A DNA stretch of 64,000 nt. Origin: Gp6-AA40 sp036407095. Lineage in GTDB: Bacteria; Acidobacteriota; Vicinamibacteria; Vicinamibacterales; UBA2999. The stretch is taken from contig DASWZV010000081.1 in the NCBI GenBank assembly GCA_036407095.1, positions 310,001 to 374,000 on the forward strand. Direction: 5' to 3'. The notes under the pieces are model-generated. The model made no database searches and was not told the origin of the DNA. It worked only from the letters and a program-made list of their open reading frames with translations. Both the position numbers and the translations under genes were made by a program. Below are positions 8,685-17,121 of this stretch, piece after piece; within the stretch, counting starts at the first letter, position 1, and each line of letters begins with the position of its first letter.

Positions 8685-10259
8685 CTACGCCCCGCGTCTG
8701 ATCCCCAGCTTCCGCAGCCGGCTGCGCAGGGTGCTCGGCTTCAGGCCAAGCAGTTCCGCGGCGCCCCGACGTCCTTCAATACGCCACAACGTCGTGCTGA
8801 GCATCCGCTGAATATGACTCCGTTCGATCTCCTCGAGCGTCGTCCCCACGGCACCGACCGGTTTGGCCGACGAGAGCGAGATGTCCTTGAGCGCGATGGC
8901 GCCATCGGTCGACAGGATCATGGCGCGATGCACCACGTTCTCGAGCTCACGGATGTTGCCGGGCCAGTCGTACTGCTGGAGCGCCCGGGACACCGACTCG
9001 GCAATCGGCTTGGGGTTCTTGTGCATCTGACGGGCATACCGATTGGCCAGATGCTGCGCGAGCAACGGAATGTCCTCGCGTCGTTCCCTCAGCGACGGCA
9101 GCGAGATCGGAAAGACATTCAGCCGATAGTACAAGTCGCCGCGGAACTGATTCTGCCGGACCTCTTCGACCAGGTCGCGGTTGGTTGCCGCGATCACACG
9201 GACGTCGACGTCGACCGTCCGCGTGCTGCCAAGACGTTCGAGCTGCCCCTCCTGAAGGACCCGCAGCAGCTTCGGCTGGAGTTCGAGCGGCAGATCGCCG
9301 ACTTCGTCGAGAAACAGCGAGCCGCGATGAGCGAGCTCGAACCGTCCGGGCTGACTCGAATGCGCCCCGGTAAAGGCGCCGCGTTCGCGGCCGAACAACT
9401 CGCTCTCGACCAGCGTCGCGGGAAGCGCCGCGCAGTTGAGGGCGATGAACTTGCCGGACGAACGCGGACTCCTGCGATGAATCGCGCGCGCGACCAGCTC
9501 CTTTCCCGTGCCCGTCTCCCCGAGGAGCAGGACGGTCGCCTGAGTCGCGGCCACTTGATCGAGCCGGAACACGACGTAGCGCCACGCAGCGCTTTCCCCG
9601 ATCAAAGCCTCTTCGGCCGGCATCGCCATCTGGCGATCGGCATGACGGTCCTGCGCGCTCAGCACGCTTCGCATGCTGGGGTCGGCGGAGGAGGCCGCGG
9701 CCGCTGACGGATTGGCCGGCGGCCGATCGCCGACGAGCACGTCGATGGCGTCGGCAACGGTCATGACCGGCTCCAGCGACGTCACGTCCCACTGCGGGTG
9801 GGATCGCTGTGAGTAGAGGGCGATGACGCCCTGACCGAGATCGCGTCGTCGCAACGGAACGACGACGAGCGTGCGAATACCAAGTGCCCACAGATGAAGG
9901 TGGTCATCGGGGGGCAGTACGCTCGAACCGTGTGGTGGACCGTCAATCAGCAGCACGTCCGACTGGCCCGCTACGGCCTGAATACGCGGACGTCCGAGGA
10001 AATCGACAATCACACGGCCGGTCATGAGGGCGGTGCCGACCGCAATCATTCGCTGGTCGTGCCCCGAAGGTGGTATGAAAAGGCCCCCCTCGAGGCCGAG
10101 CCCATCGATAAGTCGTGTCAGGACCTGTCGGAGCCGTTCCTCGACCGGTTGCGACGAAACATCCGCCAGCCGTGTGCAGATCTCGGCCGCCATCTCCTCG
10201 ACGGCTGGTCTGCGGCTATTAACGCCTGGAAATACGGACACGCCCATTGATTCCCCCAC
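8685..10259 (-). CDS. Sigma-54-dependent transcriptional activator (GAF, AAA+, Fis HTH)
   Basis: 524 residues. A GAF-like sensor region (~40-180) is followed by the AAA+ domain with Walker A GETGTGKE (247-254), the sigma-54-contacting GAFTGA loop (294-299) and Walker B GSLFLDEVGDL (313-323). The Fis-type HTH at the C-terminus (RIEGRRGAAELLGLKPSTLRSRLRKLGI) is of the FhlA-like class. There is no receiver domain, so it likely responds to a ligand bound by GAF. It is the only enhancer-binding protein in the window and the best in-window candidate for binding CCGCGACATGTCGYGG upstream of many local sigma-54 promoters; that link is inference. It faces the histidine kinase gene tail to tail. Confidence 0.95.
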   Translation of the reverse strand: MGESMGVSVFPGVNSRRPAVEEMAAEICTRLADVSSQPVEERLRQVLTRLIDGLGLEGGLFIPPSGHDQRMIAVGTALMTGRVIVDFLGRPRIQAVAGQSDVLLIDGPPHGSSVLPPDDHLHLWALGIRTLVVVPLRRRDLGQGVIALYSQRSHPQWDVTSLEPVMTVADAIDVLVGDRPPANPSAAAASSADPSMRSVLSAQDRHADRQMAMPAEEALIGESAAWRYVVFRLDQVAATQATVLLLGETGTGKELVARAIHRRSPRSSGKFIALNCAALPATLVESELFGRERGAFTGAHSSQPGRFELAHRGSLFLDEVGDLPLELQPKLLRVLQEGQLERLGSTRTVDVDVRVIAATNRDLVEEVRQNQFRGDLYYRLNVFPISLPSLRERREDIPLLAQHLANRYARQMHKNPKPIAESVSRALQQYDWPGNIRELENVVHRAMILSTDGAIALKDISLSSAKPVGAVGTTLEEIERSHIQRMLSTTLWRIEGRRGAAELLGLKPSTLRSRLRKLGIRRGA

Positions 10260-10509
10260 TTTGATCGGGTGTTCCCTGTGTGCCGGTCTTCAGGCAAACG
10301 GGAAGCTCTACTTGCATTTGTATTCGTGTGCTGCGGTGAAAACCCTACCTGCCCGCGCAACGCACGGGCAATCGGCAAAAGGTTCTACGTACTTCTTCGG
10401 TCCTTGACCCCAGCAGGAGATCGTCGGCGGTTCTTAAGGGTAAACAGAGATTCCGTGCAACCTTTCGCCGGAAATTTACCGTCAGGTCCTTGCGTATTCA
10501 CGAATCGCA

Positions 10510-10690
10510 ACGCACGGTCTCAGCAGACGCAGGCAGATGTCGACTCTGGTATCGGTGCGTTCGTCGCTCTCGACGTGCAGCCATCTCTCAACGCGCGAAT
10601 GATCATCGCGATGATGGTCAGACCGAGTCCCGATCGATTGCCTTTCGTATTTGACGTGTTCGCCAGAGAGCAGCGCGAGTCGAATGGCGG
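10510..10690 (-). pseudogene. Remnant of a histidine kinase ATPase C-terminus, frameshifted
   Basis: On the minus strand one frame reads TKGNRSGLGLTIIAMIIRA, the G2-box region of a kinase ATPase domain (compare TTKxxGxGLGLxIxxxIV). Directly after it, in another frame, comes ERWLHVESDERTDTRVDICL, the usual follow-on strand pair of the same domain. Together they look like the last ~60 codons of a decayed kinase with one frameshift. No intact upstream part is present. The rest of the 10260-10907 gap shows no gene, and I saw no clear promoter in it. Confidence 0.45.
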
Positions 10691-10907
10691 CCCCGCGAGA
10701 TGTGAAATCGCGATCGTCGGAGTCGAGTGTCGTGAAGCGGGCTCGAAGCGATTCACCCAGGTCGCTTCGAAAAAATAGTGTGCAACCTGATCCCGGATTT
10801 CAGTGGGATGTATCAGCCATTTCTAGAGCGGGCGGCCCGTTGGTTGGCCCGCGGATTCGCTGTCGCGACAACGGAGCGACAGCTACAGAAGTGAACCAAA
10901 CAGTCCA

Positions 10908-11645
10908 CTAGACTCGGGCGACGAGGCGGTCGAACTGAAGACGGTCGACGATCCGGAGTCGATGGCGTTCGGTGAAATTCACGATCCCGCGCCGTTCGAG
11001 CATCCGCGTAGCGCGGCTGACCGCCTCGGGCGAGAGTCCAAGGTAGTTGGCCACGTCTGATCTCGTCATCGGCATCTCGATTTCCAGCCCTCCCCCACTC
11101 CCATGTTTGACGCCGCGTTGTTCCAGCTGCCGGATGAACATGGCCACGCGGCCGACAGCGTCCCGCCGACCGACGACGAGCGCCTGCCGCTGCGCTTCGC
11201 GCAGCTCGTGAGCGGCTTTGACGAGGAATTGGTACTCGAGGTCGGGATCGTTGCGAAGCAGCTCGGCCAGGACCTCGGTCTTGACCCGGTACAAGGTCGC
11301 CTCTGTCACAGTTTGCGCCGTGCGCACGTAGACGCCGTTCTGCGCCAACCCGAAGACGTCCTCCGGAAAGAAGAATCCGGTGACCCATCTGCGACCGCTC
11401 GGGAGATCGCGGAAGGTCTTCACCACCCCGCCCGCGTTGAAGAACATCGTGGTCGCCGCCGTGTCTTCGCGGTAAAGCACCATGCGCGGGGGCACACGGA
11501 CACGCGTGGAGATCTCTGTCAGCCGCTGGCGCTGACGACGGTTGAGAAGCGAGACCGGTCCGGCATCTGACTGGGCGAAGAACGGAACCGCACGCAGAGT
11601 CGGGCCGGAATCGGTGGACGGCAGTTCGCGCCGGGCTCGCGGCAT
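10908..11645 (-). CDS. Crp/Fnr-family transcriptional regulator
   Basis: 245 residues from ATG 11645. The cyclic-nucleotide-binding-like beta roll spans ~25-145 (VPPRMVLYREDTAATTMFFNAGGVVKTF, TGFFFPEDVFGLAQNG). A long helix follows (FLVKAAHELREAQRQALVVGRRDAVGRVAMFI), then a winged HTH with MTRSDVANYLGLSPEAVSRATRMLERRGIV. It lacks an N-terminal cluster-binding Cys set and lacks Crp's cAMP-contact signature, so the ligand is unknown. I rejected longer upstream starts because they would run into the heptamer repeat at 11818-11965. Divergent from the HAD gene. Confidence 0.9.
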   Translation of the reverse strand: MPRARRELPSTDSGPTLRAVPFFAQSDAGPVSLLNRRQRQRLTEISTRVRVPPRMVLYREDTAATTMFFNAGGVVKTFRDLPSGRRWVTGFFFPEDVFGLAQNGVYVRTAQTVTEATLYRVKTEVLAELLRNDPDLEYQFLVKAAHELREAQRQALVVGRRDAVGRVAMFIRQLEQRGVKHGSGGGLEIEMPMTRSDVANYLGLSPEAVSRATRMLERRGIVNFTERHRLRIVDRLQFDRLVARV

Positions 11646-11817
11646 ACACGACCTGACGATCGACTTACCAACTTTCGTGCCGTTTGTCTCACAAAAGTCG
11701 CAACTTCCCGCTCTCGACTCCCCAGGCGTTCTTCGAGCGCCCTGGTTGGCGCCAAGAAGGTTGTGCTCCCGATGCCGGTGCATGTCGTGGGATTTCGCGA
11801 CGGCTCGTGGCTTGGAC

Positions 11818-11965
11818 TGATCCTTGGTCCCTCGGGCCTTGGTGCTTGGTCCTTGGTCCCACCTGCACCGCGCCGCGGGCCACGGGCAGGACCAAGGACC
11901 GAGGAGCAGGGACGGACCAAGAACCACGGGACGGACCAAGAACGAAGCACCAAGTACCAAGGACT
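11818..11965. repeat. Heptamer inverted-repeat element (GGACCAA/GCACCAA type)
   Basis: The left arm carries CCTTGGTCC, CTTGGTGCTTGGTCC and further CTTGGTCC units; the right arm from about 11890 carries GGACCAAGGACC, two GGACCAAGAAC units and GCACCAAGTACCAAGGAC. It is the same unit as at 1221-1320. Here it lies between divergent genes (Crp/Fnr regulator and HAD phosphatase), so termination cannot be its only role. Confidence 0.75.
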
Positions 11966-11989
11966 AAAACTTGCTGAAAATCGAGCGCG

Positions 11990-13045
11990 ATGTTACGTAC
12001 CAGCACTCGGCTCCGCAGCAAGATCCGCCTCCTCGTGATCGCGTGTCTCCTGTTGGGCTCGCCGCCCGTCCGGCACCCGCTGCCGGCAGGAGCCTCCATC
12101 CCCGAGCCACAAACCGGCGCCATCCCCAATCCCCTGCCTTCGTGGAATGAAGGGGCCGCCCGCGCATCAATCATCGACTTCGTCAAACGGGTCACGACAC
12201 GAGGCGACGCCGCCTACATTCCTCCGGCCGAACGCATCGCCGTGTTCGACAACGACGGAACGTTGTGGGCGGAGCAGCCTGTCTATTTTCAATTGGCCTT
12301 TGCGCTCGATCGCGTGAAAGCCCTCGCGCCCTCGCATCCAGAATGGAAGAACACGCAACCATTCAAGGGCGTCCTCGACGCCGACACGAAATCGGTGGCA
12401 GCCAGCGGCGAGAAAGGTCTGATGCAGATCGTTGCGGCCACGCATGTCGGAAACACGACCGCCGAATTCGAAGACATCGTGCGGGAGTGGATCGCAACCG
12501 CCAGGCATCCGACGACGAAGCGGTCGTACACGGAGATGGTCTACCAGCCAATGTTGGAGGTGCTGGCCTACCTGAGGGCCAATCAATTCAAGACGTACAT
12601 CGTGTCAGGCGGCGGCGTGGAGTTCATGCGCCCGTGGGTAGAGCGCGTATATGGGATTCCGCCCGAACAAGTCATAGGAAGCCGCGCCAAGGTGAAATAC
12701 GAGGTGCGTCCCACAGGTCCCGTGCTGATTCGCCTGGCCGACATCGATCTCGTCGACGACAAGGCCGGCAAGCCTGTCGGCATTCATCAAGTCATCGGCC
12801 TCCGTCCGATCGCGGCGTTCGGCAACTCCGACGGCGACTTCGAGATGCTCGAATGGACGACATCGGCCACCGGCCCGCGACTGGGCGTAATCGTCCACCA
12901 CACCGATGCGGCGCGCGAATGGGCGTACGACCGTGAGTCTCACGTCGGCACGCTTGCCCGCGGGTTGGACGAGGCCCCAAAACGCGGCTGGATCGTGGTC
13001 GATATGAAGAGGGACTGGAAGGTCATTTACCCCTATGACAGGTAA
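11990..13045 (+). CDS. Secreted HAD-superfamily phosphatase
   Basis: 351 residues. An N-terminal signal or anchor segment (LRSKIRLLVIACLLLGSP) precedes a Pro-rich stretch. The HAD nucleophile motif is FDNDGTLW (~82-89), motif II is the Ser in YIVSGGG, a conserved Lys lies near KVKYEV, and motif IV is FGNSDGDFEML. This layout is that of phosphoserine-phosphatase-like HAD hydrolases. The signal segment suggests a periplasmic phosphatase; the substrate is unknown. The stop overlaps the left arm of the next heptamer element. Confidence 0.9.
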   Translation: MLRTSTRLRSKIRLLVIACLLLGSPPVRHPLPAGASIPEPQTGAIPNPLPSWNEGAARASIIDFVKRVTTRGDAAYIPPAERIAVFDNDGTLWAEQPVYFQLAFALDRVKALAPSHPEWKNTQPFKGVLDADTKSVAASGEKGLMQIVAATHVGNTTAEFEDIVREWIATARHPTTKRSYTEMVYQPMLEVLAYLRANQFKTYIVSGGGVEFMRPWVERVYGIPPEQVIGSRAKVKYEVRPTGPVLIRLADIDLVDDKAGKPVGIHQVIGLRPIAAFGNSDGDFEMLEWTTSATGPRLGVIVHHTDAAREWAYDRESHVGTLARGLDEAPKRGWIVVDMKRDWKVIYPYDR

Positions 13046-13187
13046 TGCAGAATTTCGAATACAGAATGCAGACGAATACAAATTGCAGACACTGCGTCGT
13101 GGAATCAACGCGGCGAGATCCGTCGCGCAGCTCACCCCGCTGCTGCGAGCGTGTCAGTGTCTGCATTCCGAATTCTGCATTCCGCGG
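13044..13187. repeat. Heptamer inverted-repeat element (AATGCAG/AATTCGG type)
   Basis: The left arm is AATGCAG, AATTTCG, AATACAG, AATGCAG in successive 7-bp steps (13044-13071). The right arm is CTGCATT, CCGAATT, CTGCATT (13162-13182). The arms are complementary and flank about 90 bp of unrelated sequence. It lies between convergent genes. Same architecture as the other heptamer elements but a different heptamer. Confidence 0.7.
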
Positions 13188-13188
13188 T

Positions 13189-13800
13189 TCATTTCCCCGG
13201 TTGTACGGAGGTGATCAACGCCCTCGTGAACGTGATATCGACCCTGTCGCCCGGCTTGATTCGCTCGAGCAGCGACTTGTCCTCGATCTTGCGCGTGACC
13301 GTCCTTCCATCCTCGGTCGTCACGGTGACCGACGGCACCGAGGGATCGATCGCTTTCACAGTCACCGTCCGTTTCTCCTGCGTCGCGAGCGTCCCGGCGG
13401 GAAGCGCACCCTTGGCCCGATTCAAAGCCGCTTCGGAGCTGTCCCCCAGCCCCTGCTGTCCCGGCTTGAGGACCTGAAGCACCAGCGACTCGTAGTAGGT
13501 GATCTCCACCTTCTGCCCGACCTTCAGCTCGTTGAATCGCTGCATGTTCGGGCTGACGGCGAACTCGTCCTCGTTGCCCATGTCGTCGCGAAGGGTGACG
13601 GTGCGCTTCGTGCTGTCGATGCCGGTGATCTCGGCGGTCATCTTCAGCATGTTGACTTTGGTAATCGGCTCCTGGCTCGCAGCCTGCTGAGCCTGTTTCT
13701 TGCCAGCATCGGTGATCGGCGCCGCCGGCTGCTGTGCAGCAGCCCATGAAGCCCATGCCACGCCTGCTACTGTCACCAGCATCGTTGTGCGCTGTGCCAT
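13189..13800 (-). CDS. Secreted protein with paired OB-like repeats, unknown function
   Basis: 203 residues. The signal peptide MLVTVAGVAWASWAAA is cleaved near AQQ. Two similar beta-rich modules follow: MTAEITGIDSTKRTVTLRDDMG...VGQKVEITYYESL and RTVTVKAIDPSVPSVTVTTEDG...PGDRVDITFTRAL. Each has the pattern of short periplasmic DUF5666-type or OB-like domains, which suggests an internal duplication. The function is not known. GGGGGTG precedes the ATG. Confidence 0.8.
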   Translation of the reverse strand: MAQRTTMLVTVAGVAWASWAAAQQPAAPITDAGKKQAQQAASQEPITKVNMLKMTAEITGIDSTKRTVTLRDDMGNEDEFAVSPNMQRFNELKVGQKVEITYYESLVLQVLKPGQQGLGDSSEAALNRAKGALPAGTLATQEKRTVTVKAIDPSVPSVTVTTEDGRTVTRKIEDKSLLERIKPGDRVDITFTRALITSVQPGK

Positions 13801-13952
13801 AGCTCACACCCCCGGCGCCTGGTACTCGCAAAGCTGCGGCCACAGGGGGCAGGGCGCAATCGCGCCGTACGACAGACCGGCGGCCGGAATGCCGCGACAT
13901 GACACGGCGGAGCACGCGAGGAAACGCGGATGGAGCCGGACGGAGATCGAGC

Positions 13953-14156
13953 CTAGGGCCTGGGGAGGTGGCGGTAATCTGACGTCGCGTACGCCGTGAT
14001 CGATCCATCCGGCCACTCGCGCACGACGAACAACGCGTCGTGCTCCTCGACGAAGATCAGCGGCCACTCCCGAGTCGGTGTCTGGTGGGTGAGCGACACC
14101 ATCTGCCGGATGTTCGCGAGGTCGCGCCGAAGCTCGGGATCGAAGCCGGACCACAT
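13953..14156 (-). CDS. Small hypothetical protein
   Basis: 67 residues. The sequence EWPLIFVEEHDALFVVREWPDGSITAYATSDYRHL alternates hydrophobic and polar residues like a folded beta sheet and does not look like an antisense shadow. I do not recognise a family. It sits alone between the secreted repeat protein (same strand, downstream) and the divergent channel gene. Confidence 0.45.
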   Translation of the reverse strand: MWSGFDPELRRDLANIRQMVSLTHQTPTREWPLIFVEEHDALFVVREWPDGSITAYATSDYRHLPRP

Positions 14157-14336
14157 GAGAGGGACTCTGCGATCTCAGTATCGCATGAACCGCGCTATGT
14201 CGTGACCACGGCCAATCGCGGATGTCAGCCAGTGGCGTGGCCGCCATTGGCGCTCGCGGAGCACGAGAAGGCTGCTTTTGTTGCCGCATTCGCGCGAACG
14301 ATCCCGGGACTTGAACTTGCACCCGCTCGACCGCCT

Positions 14337-15287
14337 GTGATCAAGCGCCGTCAGCGACTGACGATCGGAACCGTGGCGTTCGTTGTCCTGGGCGTGGCGC
14401 CGGCGTGGGCGCAGTTGCGAACCCAGCACATTCCGGGAGTGGTGGGCCTGAAGGCCGGTACGCCCCCGCCACCACACGTGTACGTGATCGCACCGCTGTT
14501 CTACATGTATTGGACCGACACCGTGCGGGATCGTAACGGCGACAAGCTGCCCCTCGATGCGAGCATCACGACGGTGGCCTATGCCGGAGGCGTCAACGTG
14601 GTCACGACGAAGAAGATCCTTGGGGGCAATTACGGCTTCCAGGTTCTTGCTCCAGTGGGCGTCAACAACAGGATCCAGGGCACTGAGATCCAGGCGAACC
14701 CCGGCCCGGGCATCTCCGATTCAGCGGTGGTCCCGATCAGTCTCGGCTGGAACTTCAAGCGAGCCGATGCCATTACCAGCTACACGCTCTTCATCCCGAC
14801 CGGTCGCTATGCAGACGGCGCTGACGACAACACCGGCTACGGCATGTGGGGACACGAGGTGGCGTTCGGAACGACGGTCTATCTGAACGCCGCGAAGCAG
14901 TATCACGCTGCTGCCGTCGTCAGCTTCGACTTCCAGTCGAAGAAGAAGGACAGCGAGACCAAAGTCGGGAATCAGATGAACCTCGAAGGCGGCATCGGCG
15001 CCGACTTCCTGAAAGGCGGGCTCACCACCGGGCTCGCCTACTACGGAGGCTGGAAGCTGACCGACGACCAGATCGATGGGTTTCCCGACATTTTGATCCG
15101 CGGCAGGAACAAGGTGTTTGCGCTCGGCCCCGAAGTGCAGCTCGCGCTCGCGAGCAAGAACACCGTGTACGGATTTCTCAAAGTCAACTACCAGTGGGAG
15201 ATCTTTGCGAGGACGACAACGCAGGGGAGCGAGCTGACTGTCCTTGCCACATTCCTCGTACCGCCTCTCAGGGTACCGACACCGTAG
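14337..15287 (+). CDS. Outer-membrane channel of the MetA-pathway (phenol degradation) type
   Basis: 316 residues from GTG 14337. This start gives a good signal peptide (KRRQRLTIGTVAFVVLGVAPAWAQ); the longer upstream frame would be an unlikely 100-residue leader. The body is beta-barrel-like with family-type features: YVIAPLFYMYWTD, YAGGVNVVTTKKILGGNYGFQVLAPVG, PISLGWNF, TGYGMWGHE, and a terminal strand ending in ATFLVPP. Members of this family are thought to help hydrophobic compounds across the outer membrane. The substrate is not evident. A strong hairpin follows the stop. Confidence 0.83.
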   Translation: MIKRRQRLTIGTVAFVVLGVAPAWAQLRTQHIPGVVGLKAGTPPPPHVYVIAPLFYMYWTDTVRDRNGDKLPLDASITTVAYAGGVNVVTTKKILGGNYGFQVLAPVGVNNRIQGTEIQANPGPGISDSAVVPISLGWNFKRADAITSYTLFIPTGRYADGADDNTGYGMWGHEVAFGTTVYLNAAKQYHAAAVVSFDFQSKKKDSETKVGNQMNLEGGIGADFLKGGLTTGLAYYGGWKLTDDQIDGFPDILIRGRNKVFALGPEVQLALASKNTVYGFLKVNYQWEIFARTTTQGSELTVLATFLVPPLRVPTP

Positions 15288-15325
15288 ACCTCACGACGAT
15301 ATCTCCTGGCCCCCCGCAGCCCAAA

Positions 15326-15376
15326 GGGTCGGGAGTCGTTCTTGCGCGGTTCTCCGACAAGAATGACTTCCGACCC
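15326..15376. terminator. Bidirectional hairpin terminator
   Basis: Arms 15326-15344 (GGGTCGGGAGTCGTTCTTG) and 15358-15376 pair over 19 bp with two G-U wobbles and a 13-nt loop. It lies between convergent genes (the outer-membrane channel and aspT). There is no long T-run. Confidence 0.6.
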
Positions 15377-15380
15377 CGTC

Positions 15381-17114
15381 TTAGCTGAATATCGTGAAGA
15401 AGTATGCGACGACCGAGAGCGTGACTGTCGCGATCGCGAGCGGAACGGGATAGCCGATCCCGGGCACCGCTGATTCCGTTTCCTTCTGCGCCGCGCGCAT
15501 CGACGATGTGTTCTGACGCGCGCCGGCGATGGCGCCCATCAGCAGCGCCTCGTTGAGCCCAAGCGCGTGACGGCCGATCCACCAGGCCACGAGCGCTGGA
15601 ACGGCGCTCACGATCAGACAGCTGATGACGAGCGCCCAGACCGGCCCCTGTGTGATCACCTGGTAGACCGCCTGCCCGGAATTGATCGCCAGCACCGACG
15701 TGAACACGTTCAGGCCCAATTCCTCCATCAACGAACGTCCGCCCTCTGAGATCGGCCCGCCGAGGGCAGGATGCCGCGTTCTCAACCAGCCGAAGATGAT
15801 CCCCGTGACCAGCACCGCGGCGGCGCCAAAGCTGATGTGCACACCGAACAGCGGCACCGGAATCGCGCCGAGTGCCGCGCCGACGAGCAGACCGGTCGCG
15901 AGCGTGAGGACATCTGTACTGTGAGTCGCTCGGACTACGTGTCCCACCCTGGCTCCGAGATTCGCAATGTGTGCCTCGGTGCCGGTCACGCGAATGACGT
16001 CGCCGATCTTCACGATGGTTTCTGCGGTTGCGGGCGGTTCTGCACCCGCTCGAAATACGGCATTGAGATAGAGACCCGGGCCGAGCACGGACGTGAGCTC
16101 GGACACGGAACGTCCCGCGGCCTCGGGTCGGCTGACGACGACGTCGACGGTGCGGATGGGAGCGAGGGATCGCGCTTCGGCGTCAGGTAGCTCGGGGCCG
16201 AGCGCCGCGCGCACGCGAACCTGCGCCTCGATTGGCGCCTCGACGACCACTTCGTCGCCGACTTCGAGCGTCGTGCTGTTGTTCGGCGACACCCAGCGAT
16301 CGGCGCGGCGGACGCGCTCGATCGAGATCCGCGGCGCCGCACTGCGAAGCTCACCGATCGTATGACCCGCGAGCGTGCGGCCGGCGATCGCGTTCGCGGG
16401 CACGCGATACGCGCGCACCGTGACCGAGGTGTCGGCGACCTCGCCGGCCTCGACCGTGCCCGGCAGCGGCGACGAGCGCTGCCCGCGCATCGCCGCGAGG
16501 AACGTTCGTGCCGCCTCCGGTGCATCGAAGTGCCCGAGCGCGGGAAGCACTTTCATGAAGAGGACGAACTGCACCTGGCTCACCGTGTAGCACAACGCAA
16601 ACGCCGCGGAGAGCGTGGCGGTGACGAGCTCCAGCGAGCTTCCAGGCCGCGGCTGCACGGCACCCGACTGCAGCGCCGATGACGCCGCGCCGAAGGTCGC
16701 CGACGAATTGTTCGAGCCCGCGAGCAGCCCTGCCACCGCCCCTTGTGGCAGTTCGAAGAACCAGCCGCATATCACGCTCAGCGCCGGTGCCAGCACGGCC
16801 ACGATCGTGCCGATCGCCACGAGATGCCAGCCGTCACGCTCGAGCCCCGAGAAGAACTGCGGACCGATCTTCACGCCGATCGCGAAGATGAACAGGTTGA
16901 AGAAGATGGTTTTGAGGACGTCTGGGAGCGACAGCGTGATGCCGTAGCCGCTGTACGCCCAGATCGCCACGATCAGACCGACGAAAATGATGCAGACGAC
17001 CGAGCCGAACGAGATGCCGCGGATCGTCCGCTTCCCGAGCACCATGCCGAGCGCGACGACGCCGAAGATGAGGAAGAACGGCTGGGTCTCGAGGAAGTGA
17101 AAGAAGGCGCGCAT
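15381..17114 (-). CDS. aspT: Aspartate:alanine exchanger (AspT family)
   Basis: 577 residues. Two blocks of transmembrane helices (about 1-180 and 390-577) flank two TrkA-C-like cytoplasmic domains (about 215-370), the AspT/YidE-YbjL layout. The N-terminal FFNLFIFAIGVKIGPQFFSGL and the GLLAGSNNSSATFGAASSAL block match the family. AspT takes up aspartate and expels alanine, carrying out net negative charge import. It is the last gene of a tight operon after aspartate 4-decarboxylase and asparaginase (7 bp after the asparaginase stop), which strongly supports this substrate over other AspT-family members. Confidence 0.88.
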   Translation of the reverse strand: MRAFFHFLETQPFFLIFGVVALGMVLGKRTIRGISFGSVVCIIFVGLIVAIWAYSGYGITLSLPDVLKTIFFNLFIFAIGVKIGPQFFSGLERDGWHLVAIGTIVAVLAPALSVICGWFFELPQGAVAGLLAGSNNSSATFGAASSALQSGAVQPRPGSSLELVTATLSAAFALCYTVSQVQFVLFMKVLPALGHFDAPEAARTFLAAMRGQRSSPLPGTVEAGEVADTSVTVRAYRVPANAIAGRTLAGHTIGELRSAAPRISIERVRRADRWVSPNNSTTLEVGDEVVVEAPIEAQVRVRAALGPELPDAEARSLAPIRTVDVVVSRPEAAGRSVSELTSVLGPGLYLNAVFRAGAEPPATAETIVKIGDVIRVTGTEAHIANLGARVGHVVRATHSTDVLTLATGLLVGAALGAIPVPLFGVHISFGAAAVLVTGIIFGWLRTRHPALGGPISEGGRSLMEELGLNVFTSVLAINSGQAVYQVITQGPVWALVISCLIVSAVPALVAWWIGRHALGLNEALLMGAIAGARQNTSSMRAAQKETESAVPGIGYPVPLAIATVTLSVVAYFFTIFS

Positions 17115-17121
17115 GGCGGCG

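Noticed and set aside
11646..11783. N-terminal extension of the Crp/Fnr protein with CDFC as an iron-sulfur motif
   Set aside because: It would need a start without ribosome site; only CxxC plus one far Cys, not the four-Cys FNR arrangement; the family domain fits the shorter start.
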